This document shows, piece after piece, positions 25,529 through 32,432 of a stretch of 64,000 bases of DNA. Position 1 is the stretch's first letter; the number at the start of each line of letters is the position of its first letter. Under the pieces are notes generated by a model that worked only from the letters and a program-made list of their open reading frames with translations, did not search any database and was not told the origin of the DNA. Source of the DNA: Clostridium scatologenes (GTDB taxonomy: Bacteria > Bacillota > Clostridia > Clostridiales > Clostridiaceae); assembly GCF_000968375.1 (NCBI RefSeq), contig NZ_CP009933.1, positions 5,580,001-5,644,000 on the forward strand, given 5' to 3'. Both the position numbers and the translations under genes were made by a program.

Positions 25529-26668
25529 TTGAATAAAAATTTTAGCAAAGATTTAATTTATAAAAATGCGTTTTTGTTATTAAATAGTAAATGTAATATT
25601 AAAGATGAAGATAATGCTTTATTATTTGACAAACTTACATATATAATTTTTAGTATAGCTATTTTACCAAGTAATAATTATAGCTTTGCCCTATTAAATG
25701 AACTTTCAAAAATATATTTAAAAGTAAAAGATATAGATTTGTATTGGAGTTTTACACCTGAGCTTACTAATCTAATTAATGATTCATTTTATAAATTAAG
25801 AGAAGTTTTTCCATTAAAAAAGGGGATAAAAGTTATTGCAAAGATTTTGCGGGAACAGCTTATTAATGAACCATTTAGAAATGGATTAGAAATAGGTATA
25901 TTAGATAATCTGATTGACTTAAAAAATACTCCTTATGTAAAAGAAGGGTTACCATACTACTCAAGAATTGGATTAGGATGTCATTCAGGTATGGTAGCCA
26001 ATGAAGAACAGCAATTATTAGAAGATGCATTTTTTATGCTCATATCTGCTGAAAAAGCCTATAACGAAATGATTGAATTTGCTTTCAAAATAAAAAATAA
26101 TAATAAAAATATTGTCAAAGAGCATGTTAACTTATTAACTACACTTAATCGTAATGTGTGTACATTGTGTAGAAATGGTATTATAAATTTTTTTGGATAT
26201 TTTGAGGCCTTTTTGAATGGAATTGGTCTTGAGTACTTATATAAAAATCAAGGTAAGGTTTCAAGAGAAGAACAATTTTTACTCATAGGCAAAAATAAAC
26301 AAGGTAGTAATTATATAAAAATGGAAGATAGAATTGAATGGCTACAAAAAATTATTGGTGGTAAAATTACTTATAAAACAAAAAATCATCAACAATTAAA
26401 AGAAGAATGTTTTGTTAAATTGCTTAATAAATTTAAAAATCAAAGAGATGTATCAGTGCATTTTTCTAAAGGAAAAGGAAATATTCTTATCCCGCCAGAT
26501 AAATGGTTATCTGATTTAAGGGATATTTCAAAATATGTTTTAGAGGCATCAATGAAAATTTGGTTAAGTTGTTACCAAGAGAATAATTATCCTGATTATT
26601 TAAAAAATTTTAAATATGAAGTTCTTTATAAAGATGCAGAAGAAAGATTGAATGCTAACTATGAGTAG
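25529..26668 (+). CDS. Helical protein with a possible HEPN motif
   Basis: This protein of about 379 residues has no family I can name. The protein is rich in helices. The C-terminal third has FKNQRDVSVHF near residues 301-311, an Rx4H arrangement (R-D-V-S-V-H) like that of HEPN ribonucleases. It is preceded by a helix containing FFGYFEAFLNGIGLEYLY. A second HEPN-type effector in the cassette is thus plausible but unproven. TTG 25529 sits nine bases after GGGGGGA; in-frame starts at 25508 and 25511 lie before that site. The gene follows the methyltransferase on the same strand after about 60 nt. Confidence 0.7.
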   Translation: MNKNFSKDLIYKNAFLLLNSKCNIKDEDNALLFDKLTYIIFSIAILPSNNYSFALLNELSKIYLKVKDIDLYWSFTPELTNLINDSFYKLREVFPLKKGIKVIAKILREQLINEPFRNGLEIGILDNLIDLKNTPYVKEGLPYYSRIGLGCHSGMVANEEQQLLEDAFFMLISAEKAYNEMIEFAFKIKNNNKNIVKEHVNLLTTLNRNVCTLCRNGIINFFGYFEAFLNGIGLEYLYKNQGKVSREEQFLLIGKNKQGSNYIKMEDRIEWLQKIIGGKITYKTKNHQQLKEECFVKLLNKFKNQRDVSVHFSKGKGNILIPPDKWLSDLRDISKYVLEASMKIWLSCYQENNYPDYLKNFKYEVLYKDAEERLNANYE

Positions 26669-26702
26669 TTTAGAAAAAACTAAAGAATCTACAGAGATTA
26701 TT

Positions 26703-26749
26703 GGTATATAAAAATTATTAGAATAATCGCCTAATGATTTTTATATACC
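26703..26749. repeat. Long perfect hairpin in the defence-type cassette
   Basis: A 19-bp stem (26703-26721 with 26731-26749, one G-T pair) has a 9-nt loop and lies between the Rx4H protein gene and the NucS-like gene. It has no T tail, so it may be a processing or recombination structure or a weak terminator. Confidence 0.6.
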
Positions 26750-26853
26750 GAAATTATAGAATAAATACAATTTAGGGCATAATCAAAATGATATACAAAT
26801 ATTTTGAAAAAGTTATATTCGTAAATATAAAGAATAATTAGGTGGTAAATTAT

Positions 26854-27849
26854 ATGTTAATTCCAGTAAAAATGAAAAATTCTATAGAAATTGAAGATAT
26901 CGAGATAGAAATTACAAACTTTAAATCTTTAAATTTAAAAGAAGAGCATATAGAAGAATTTTTAAGAAAGAATATAGAAGTTATATTCGAAGAAGAAACT
27001 TTACTTGTGGTTGGTAGGCAAGTTGTAAATAAAGAAAATGGCAGAAGTGATTTAACAGCAGTAGACGAAAGTGGCAATCTTGTATTGATTGAAATTAAAA
27101 GAGATATTGAAGATATTATACAAAGAAAAGAAGCTTTTGAATTTCAAGCTATAAGGTATGCTGCAAGTTATGCTAAAATTGAAACTCCTGATGATCTAGT
27201 TGATAAAATATTTGCGTCTTATATTGAAAAATATAAGGGTGAATTTGAACTTGGAGAATTAACTGCTTATGAAAAAGCATCAAGAATTTTAAATGATTTT
27301 CTTGAAAAGAATAATGCATTAAAAACCTTTAACTCAAAACAAAGAATAATACTTATAGCATCATCTTTTGATAAGCAAACATTGTCAGCTGCAGCTTGGC
27401 TTATAGGAAATAATGTTGATATTAGTTGCTTTGAATTAAGTCCAATGAAAATAAAGGATAATTATTTTATAGATATTAATAGGATACTTCCTCCACCATC
27501 TTTAGAAGATTTTTATGTTGAGATTGATAACAAAAAATTACCTGCATATGCAACAAAAAGAGATACACTTATTACTAGAACCACACTTCCTGGAATGGAT
27601 AAGTTGTTTGAGTGGGGAATTATTAAAAGTGGAGACATTGTGGTAATTAAGAATATAGATAATTCAGAAGCTGTAGTTATTGATAGTAAATATGTTGACT
27701 TTAATGGTGAAAAGTTTACCTTTAATAAATGGGGACAAAAAGTTACTGGATGGTCTACAATTAGAATTTATTGTTGGGCTATGATTAAAGGTAGTGATAA
27801 GACTTTGCATGAAATGAGACAAGAGAAAATGTTATCTTTTGAAAGTTAA
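26854..27849 (+). CDS. NucS/DUF91-like PD-(D/E)XK endonuclease
   Basis: This 331-residue protein has an N-terminal nuclease core RSDL-TAVDES-GNLVLIEIK at about residues 62-82, with the acidic D and ExK residues of the PD-(D/E)XK fold. The region after it (IQRKEAFEFQAIRYAASYA) is typical of NucS/DUF91 proteins. The C-terminal part (about 230-331, TTLPGMDKLFEWGIIKSGD) resembles small DNA-binding modules found on mobile-element nucleases. ATG 26854 is eight bases after AGGTGG. It is the last gene of the same-strand cassette. It could be a free-standing restriction nuclease or an accessory to the methyltransferases. Confidence 0.8.
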   Translation: MLIPVKMKNSIEIEDIEIEITNFKSLNLKEEHIEEFLRKNIEVIFEEETLLVVGRQVVNKENGRSDLTAVDESGNLVLIEIKRDIEDIIQRKEAFEFQAIRYAASYAKIETPDDLVDKIFASYIEKYKGEFELGELTAYEKASRILNDFLEKNNALKTFNSKQRIILIASSFDKQTLSAAAWLIGNNVDISCFELSPMKIKDNYFIDINRILPPPSLEDFYVEIDNKKLPAYATKRDTLITRTTLPGMDKLFEWGIIKSGDIVVIKNIDNSEAVVIDSKYVDFNGEKFTFNKWGQKVTGWSTIRIYCWAMIKGSDKTLHEMRQEKMLSFES

Positions 27850-27857
27850 ACACAAAG

Positions 27858-27896
27858 CAGCAGGAGGTTTAAGTTTGAGCCAACTGCTGTTTTTTT
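27858..27896. terminator. Terminator between convergent NucS-like and ImmA/IrrE genes
   Basis: CAGCAG 27858-27863 pairs with CTGCTG 27884-27889, followed by seven T residues. It separates the accessory cassette from the prophage lysogeny genes. Confidence 0.7.
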
Positions 27897-27897
27897 A

Positions 27898-29193
27898 CTA
27901 AAAGGGAATATCGCCATCATCAATAGGAACAGGTTCTGGAGCAACAGGGTAAAAATCCTGAAGTGCTGTAATTTTAATATCATTAACTGTAATTTTAAAT
28001 TGAGACTTAGCCATTGACGTTAGAATTCCAACATTTTTACAATTTAAAATTCTATCTTTTATTGAAGTGTCTTTAACATATACAACAAGAGTTTCACCAC
28101 ATTGTTTTGCAGTAGAATTTTCTAAAAGAGTACTTAATAAAGTATAGCCTTCAAGGAATAATGCAAATCCCATTGTATCCCAATCCTTAATATCTTCAGC
28201 AGTATTTGATGTGCCACTCAGGTTTTCTTCAAATTCCATTTTATTTAGTAGAGCTTCACGTGTTGGCTCCCAGTTAGGCAGTAAATTACTATTATAAAAA
28301 GTAGTTATGTTTCCACATTTAGGACAATAGCGGGCATTACCAGGAGCTGTTGTGTGGCAGCCCCCACAATCATTTGTACATTCGTTAAATAGATATTGTC
28401 CACATATAGGGCAATATTCATCAAATTCCCCAATAGCACTGTTACCGCATTTAGGACAAACAGAAACTTTCATAGTATTTTCATTTATTTTAAAACCGTC
28501 ATCATATTTCATAGTAGTTACCCCCCTGGTACCATTTTTCAAAAACATTCCACAAATTTTACAATAAGAATCATTTGGATTTATTTCTACATTTTCACAG
28601 TTTTCACAAACTAAAAACGTTTTAGAAAATCTTAAATGAGAACACTTAAGGTTACTTAACCTTTTTAATACAGCCCATTCTGAAACATTAAAGTGTTCTG
28701 CTACATTTTCTAAAGATGTAAAATTGCAGGTAGATATTTTACTTTCAGGCATAAGTATTCTACCTGCAAATTCATCAGCTTCTAGTTCTTCTATATATAA
28801 ATCATTTTCTGTTTTGTACTTATCTGGAAGTTCATAATGTTTTAGATAAATATGAGCTATTTCATGAGCTAAAGTGAAATTAAGTCTCCGATGCTTGGAC
28901 ATTTCAAAAGGATAATGAATTTTATTTCTGTTAACAATTATTAAAAAATTGCCGAATTCTCTTGAATATACTGTTGCTGCATCTGTTTTATGAGATAAGT
29001 TTGGAATCGATTTTATATGAATAGGTAGACATTGCTCTTCCTGAATTTTTAGTATAAGTTTAACACAATCTAAGGGCCAATATTTTAATTCAAAATCTTT
29101 TATAAAGTCTTTTACCCTTTTAGTAATATATTCAATCCTATGTTGGGGTATTTTATCTAATGTATAATAACTGTCTTTACTAGAATGACACAT
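27898..29193 (-). CDS. ImmA/IrrE metallopeptidase fused to zinc ribbons
   Basis: This 431-residue protein has an N-terminal ImmA/IrrE-type zinc peptidase with HEIAH at residues 110-114 and a later EELEADEFAGRILMP. It is followed by three zinc-ribbon pairs: about 197-214 (CENC/CKIC), 246-264 (CPKC/CPIC) and 272-293 (CTNDCGGC/CPKC). A C-terminal domain of about 130 residues ends the protein. ImmA peptidases normally cleave the phage repressor to allow induction; the repressor gene lies directly upstream on the same strand. The zinc-ribbon extension is unusual for this small family. ATG 29193 follows GGAGGG; the longer frame has no ribosome site. Confidence 0.85.
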   Translation of the reverse strand: MCHSSKDSYYTLDKIPQHRIEYITKRVKDFIKDFELKYWPLDCVKLILKIQEEQCLPIHIKSIPNLSHKTDAATVYSREFGNFLIIVNRNKIHYPFEMSKHRRLNFTLAHEIAHIYLKHYELPDKYKTENDLYIEELEADEFAGRILMPESKISTCNFTSLENVAEHFNVSEWAVLKRLSNLKCSHLRFSKTFLVCENCENVEINPNDSYCKICGMFLKNGTRGVTTMKYDDGFKINENTMKVSVCPKCGNSAIGEFDEYCPICGQYLFNECTNDCGGCHTTAPGNARYCPKCGNITTFYNSNLLPNWEPTREALLNKMEFEENLSGTSNTAEDIKDWDTMGFALFLEGYTLLSTLLENSTAKQCGETLVVYVKDTSIKDRILNCKNVGILTSMAKSQFKITVNDIKITALQDFYPVAPEPVPIDDGDIPF

Positions 29194-29287
29194 ATAATCC
29201 CTCCACATCATAAAATAGAACAAATATTCTGTAAGTCAATTATAATATGAAATTATTACCAAGTAAAGAAAAAACAAGAACAAATAC

Positions 29288-29710
29288 TTATTTATTCTTG
29301 TTTTTATTTAAATAAAAGTTTGCAAATTCTTTTATGGCGGTTATGTCTTCGTTAGGTAACTCAGATGTAACTCTATTCATAATAGTTAAAAGTTCAGAAT
29401 CTTTATTATGAATATTTTTTGCCATTTTTAGAGTATCTGCAAATTCACCATCTTCAGTTCTAAAAATGAGTTCAGTATATTTTTCATGATCGATTGTTTC
29501 TTCAATATAACCTGCTTTAGTCATTAATTCACCGTAGCTTATTCCAAGGTGGGGTGCTATTGCCTTTAGTATATTTGGAGATGGCTTTTGTCTTTCTCCA
29601 GATTCTATACGTGAAATTTCTGTATTGCTAATGTTACAAAGATCAGCAAGCTGTCTTTGAGACAGTCCTTTTTCTTTTCTAAGATTTTTTAAAAATTCAC
29701 CAAATTTCAT
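29288..29710 (-). CDS. CI-like phage repressor (XRE family)
   Basis: This protein of 140 residues has a Cro/CI helix-turn-helix at about residues 5-60 (LSQRQLADLCNISNTEISRIE) and an acidic helical C-terminus. The leftward position, divergent from the early phage genes and in front of the ImmA peptidase gene, marks it as the prophage repressor. Its promoter has a -35 box (TTGCCA) inside a TTGCCA-GT-TGGCAA palindrome, the probable operator. The ATG at 29710 is used; a TTG at 29719 lies too close to the GGAGGG site, though it cannot be excluded. It lacks an obvious self-cleavage domain, which agrees with ImmA-dependent induction. Confidence 0.88.
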   Translation of the reverse strand: MKFGEFLKNLRKEKGLSQRQLADLCNISNTEISRIESGERQKPSPNILKAIAPHLGISYGELMTKAGYIEETIDHEKYTELIFRTEDGEFADTLKMAKNIHNKDSELLTIMNRVTSELPNEDITAIKEFANFYLNKNKNK

Positions 29711-29734
29711 AATAGACAATCCCTCCTAAATTTA

Positions 29735-29812
29735 ATTATATAATAAGTGTTGCCAGTTGGCAATAGAAATATTCAAATATATTTGACAAACAGTTACACA
29801 ATTTAGTACAAT
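29735..29812. promoter_or_regulatory. Divergent lysogeny-switch promoters and operator
   Basis: Leftward promoter: TTGCCA (complement of 29758-29763), 17 nt, TATAAT (complement of 29735-29740). Rightward promoter: TTGACA 29783-29788, 18 nt, TACAAT 29807-29812. The inverted repeat TTGCCA-GT-TGGCAA at 29750-29763 overlaps the leftward -35 box and is the best operator candidate. GTTACA/TGTAAC arms near 29793 and 29819 may be a second site. Confidence 0.75.
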
Positions 29813-29852
29813 TTTATTGTAACCTAATAGAAACAAAATGGAGGGATGAAAA

Positions 29853-30053
29853 GTGCAACCTAATAAAAAATATATCATAGATCTCATTCATAAAAGTAAT
29901 TGGTCACAAAACAAATTTGCCATGAAGGCTGGAGTTTCAAAGACTACAATAAGTAGGTGGGTTAATGGAAAGAGGGGAGCAGGAGCAGAATTAATAGCTG
30001 GTATAATTAGGGCTTTTCCTAATGAACCAATAAATAAGCTATTTTTTTTATAA
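29853..30053 (+). CDS. Cro-like HTH protein (66 aa)
   Basis: This small XRE-type DNA-binding protein is a single helix-turn-helix (SQNKFAMKAGVSKTTISRWV) with a KRGAGAELIAGIIRAFP tail. It is the first rightward gene of the early region, started by GTG behind GGAGGG. By position it should be Cro or an early regulator that opposes the repressor. It is clearly paralogous to the next gene. Confidence 0.85.
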   Translation: MQPNKKYIIDLIHKSNWSQNKFAMKAGVSKTTISRWVNGKRGAGAELIAGIIRAFPNEPINKLFFL

Positions 30054-30137
30054 AATATGTTGCTAAATGGTAACAAGGGCCGATAGGTAGAAACAGAACT
30101 AAATATAGTAAACGGCAAAAAGGAGGACAAATAGTAT

Positions 30138-30347
30138 ATGAAAGTTAGAAATGAAGTTTTAAAGGAAAAACTAAAGAAAAATTCATGGAGTCAAAATGAG
30201 CTAGCAATAAGAGTAGGTGTTGCTAGAGGAACAATAAGTAGAATCATGAATAATAAAAGAGGAGCTGGTAGAAAAGTTATAGGAGGACTTCTTAGAACTT
30301 TTCCAGAGGAAACAATAGAGTCCTTATTTGATACAAAGAAAAATTAA
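30138..30347 (+). CDS. Second Cro-like HTH protein (69 aa), paralogue
   Basis: This single XRE-type helix-turn-helix protein has SQNELAIRVGVARGTISRIM followed by KRGAGRKVIGGLLRTFPEE. It is visibly related to the preceding gene, sharing the KRGAG and FPxExIxxLF features, so the pair arose by duplication or repeated acquisition. An AGGAGG site precedes the ATG. An imperfect TTGCTAAATGGTAAC-like dyad lies between the two genes and could be an operator. Which of the two acts as Cro is open. Confidence 0.85.
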   Translation: MKVRNEVLKEKLKKNSWSQNELAIRVGVARGTISRIMNNKRGAGRKVIGGLLRTFPEETIESLFDTKKN

Positions 30348-30365
30348 GAAAGAGGTGTGTTGTAG

Positions 30366-30722
30366 ATGGATATTAATATAAGGGTTAGAGTTGATTGCCC
30401 AGATATTATGAATTCATTGTTAGCTTTAGCAGAATCAATATCACAAATAAAAGCAGAAGGTCAGGTAAGAGAAGAAACTAAGGTGGTAAAGGAAAAGCAT
30501 GAAGTAAAGCCTAAAGAAGTACAGGCTCCAAAAGAAAAAGTTAAAGAAGAAAAATCTAAAACAGTAACTTTAGAGGAAGTAAGAGGATTACTTGCAGAGC
30601 TTTCACAAAACGGTAAGCAGCAGGAGGTAAAAGCACTTATAAAAAAATTTGGGGGTAGAAAGTTAACAGACATACCACAAGAAAAATATAGTGAACTCTT
30701 AAAAGAAGCTGAGGTGATTTAG
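30366..30722 (+). CDS. Early phage protein with lysine-rich linker, function unknown
   Basis: This protein of 118 residues has a short folded N-terminus (residues about 1-35), a highly charged K/E/P-rich linker (about 40-65), and a C-terminal helical module near 67-118 (TLEEVRGLLAELSQNGKQQE). Proteins with this C-terminus commonly precede DUF2800 genes in Firmicute prophages. A role in replication or recombination is likely by position only. It starts at ATG 30366 behind GAGGTG and ends two bases before DUF2800. Confidence 0.75.
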   Translation: MDINIRVRVDCPDIMNSLLALAESISQIKAEGQVREETKVVKEKHEVKPKEVQAPKEKVKEEKSKTVTLEEVRGLLAELSQNGKQQEVKALIKKFGGRKLTDIPQEKYSELLKEAEVI

Positions 30723-30724
30723 AA

Positions 30725-31852
30725 ATGCCAGAACACGCACTTTTATCAGCTTCCAGTTCTCATAGATGGCTAATATGTACACCTTCCGCTCTTTTAGAAG
30801 AAAACTTTAAAAACGAAAGTAGTACTTTTGCAAAAGAAGGTACTGATGCCCATGCATTAGCGGAATATAAGCTAAAAAAGTATCTTGGAATAAAGATTAA
30901 AAAACCAAAGAGTGACTTTGACTTAAAAGAACTAGAGTACTATATAGATATTTATTTTGACTATGCTTGTGAACTTATATCAGGATCTAAAACTAGATCA
31001 AAAGATCCGATTATTCTTGTAGAGCAGAAACTGGATTTTAGCTCTTATGTACCAGAAGGTTTTGGCACAGGAGATCTTGTTATTGTAGCTGATGGAATAC
31101 TTGATATTGTAGATTTAAAGTATGGTAAAGGTGTTGAAGTATCTGCAGTTAACAATCCTCAAATGATGTTGTATGCCATAGGAGCTTTGAACTTATTTGA
31201 CAGTCTTTATGATATTGAAAAGGTAAGAATGACAATTTGTCAGCCAAGACTAGATAATATATCAACTTTTGAAATTACAGTAGATGAACTTGAAAAATGG
31301 GCAGAAGATACAGTGAAACCTAAAGCTGCATTAGCAATTAAGGGTGAAGGAGAATTTTCTGCAGGAGATCATTGTAGATTTTGCAGGGCTATATTTAACT
31401 GTAGGGCGAGAGCAGATGAAAACATGAAAATGGCAAAATATGATTTTAGGAAAGGACCATTTCTAACTGATGATGAAATATCAGAAATCTTATCTGGCAT
31501 AGATGAACTTCAAAAATGGGCGTCAGATGTACAAGCTTATGCACTAGATAAAGCTATAAATGAAAATAAGAAGTGGCAAGGTTTTAAATTAGTAGAAGGC
31601 AGAAGTATTAGAAAGTATAGTGATGAAGCTGCAGTTTCTAAAGTTTTAATAGATGCAGGATATACAGAAGATAGTATATATTCTAAATCCTTGTTAGGTA
31701 TTACAGCTATGGAAAAAGCTATAGGTAAAAAGAAATTTAAAGATTTGTTAAGTGACCTAATTAACAAGCCAAAAGGTAAATTGACATTAGTAGTTGAGAG
31801 AGATAAAAGACCAGAAATTAATAATACTGCAGAAGCAGATTTTAAAAATTAG
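30725..31852 (+). CDS. DUF2800 protein, Cas4/RecB-like nuclease family
   Basis: This phage protein of 375 residues starts HALLSASSSHRWLICTPSA. It has nuclease-type blocks GTDAHALAEYKLKK, GTGDLVIVADGILDIVDLKY near 117 and QMMLYAIGAL near 140. A cysteine cluster CRFCRAIFNCRARA near 219-232 completes the Cas4/RecB-type PD-(D/E)XK pattern with an Fe-S or zinc site. In this phage type it precedes the DUF2815 ssDNA-binding protein and a family A polymerase, so it likely acts in phage DNA recombination or replication. The start is ATG 30725 after GAGGTG. Confidence 0.9.
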   Translation: MPEHALLSASSSHRWLICTPSALLEENFKNESSTFAKEGTDAHALAEYKLKKYLGIKIKKPKSDFDLKELEYYIDIYFDYACELISGSKTRSKDPIILVEQKLDFSSYVPEGFGTGDLVIVADGILDIVDLKYGKGVEVSAVNNPQMMLYAIGALNLFDSLYDIEKVRMTICQPRLDNISTFEITVDELEKWAEDTVKPKAALAIKGEGEFSAGDHCRFCRAIFNCRARADENMKMAKYDFRKGPFLTDDEISEILSGIDELQKWASDVQAYALDKAINENKKWQGFKLVEGRSIRKYSDEAAVSKVLIDAGYTEDSIYSKSLLGITAMEKAIGKKKFKDLLSDLINKPKGKLTLVVERDKRPEINNTAEADFKN

Positions 31853-31866
31853 GGAGGAATTGTTTT

Positions 31867-32388
31867 ATGAAAATTATTACAGGAAAAGTAAGATTTAGTT
31901 ATGCAAATGTATGGGAGCCTAAGAGTATTAATGGTAGTGATCCAAAGTATTCAGTAAGTTTAATCATACCTAAATCTGATAAAGTTACACTTAAAAAAGT
32001 AAAAGAAGCAATTGATGATGCTAAGAAAGAAGGAATATCTAAATTAGGTGGTAAGATACCAGCTAATTTAAAAACACCGCTTAGAGAAGGAGATGTTGAT
32101 AGAGTAGAGGATGAAGCCTATGAGAACAGCTATTTCATAAATGCAAATAGCAATACAAAGCCAGGAATAGTAGATAAAAATGTACAAACTATAATAGATC
32201 AAAGTGAATTCTATAGTGGCTGCTATGGAAGAGCCAGCATTACATTTTATGCTTATAATGCAAATGGAAATAAAGGTATAGCCTGCGGACTTCAAAACCT
32301 TCAAAAGTTAGAGGATGGAGATCCACTTGGAGGACACAGTAGGGCAGAAGATGACTTTGATGCAGTAGAAGATAACTTTTTAGATTAA
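31867..32388 (+). CDS. DUF2815 phage ssDNA-binding-type protein
   Basis: This 173-residue protein with VRFSYANVWEPKSINGSDPKY near its start and a C-terminal acidic tail (EDDFDAVEDNFLD) is a DUF2815 member. These are considered OB-fold single-strand DNA-binding proteins of Firmicute phages. The acidic tail is like that of SSB and probably recruits replication partners. It lies between the nuclease gene and the polymerase gene with GGGAGG in front. Confidence 0.9.
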   Translation: MKIITGKVRFSYANVWEPKSINGSDPKYSVSLIIPKSDKVTLKKVKEAIDDAKKEGISKLGGKIPANLKTPLREGDVDRVEDEAYENSYFINANSNTKPGIVDKNVQTIIDQSEFYSGCYGRASITFYAYNANGNKGIACGLQNLQKLEDGDPLGGHSRAEDDFDAVEDNFLD

Positions 32389-32432
32389 TTTTAAGGGAGA
32401 GAAATCTCCCTTAATTTATAGGGGATGATTAT

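Noticed and set aside
26703..26749. Long hairpin as an integron attC-like site
   Set aside because: No integron integrase or repeated sites are present; a terminator or processing hairpin is simpler.
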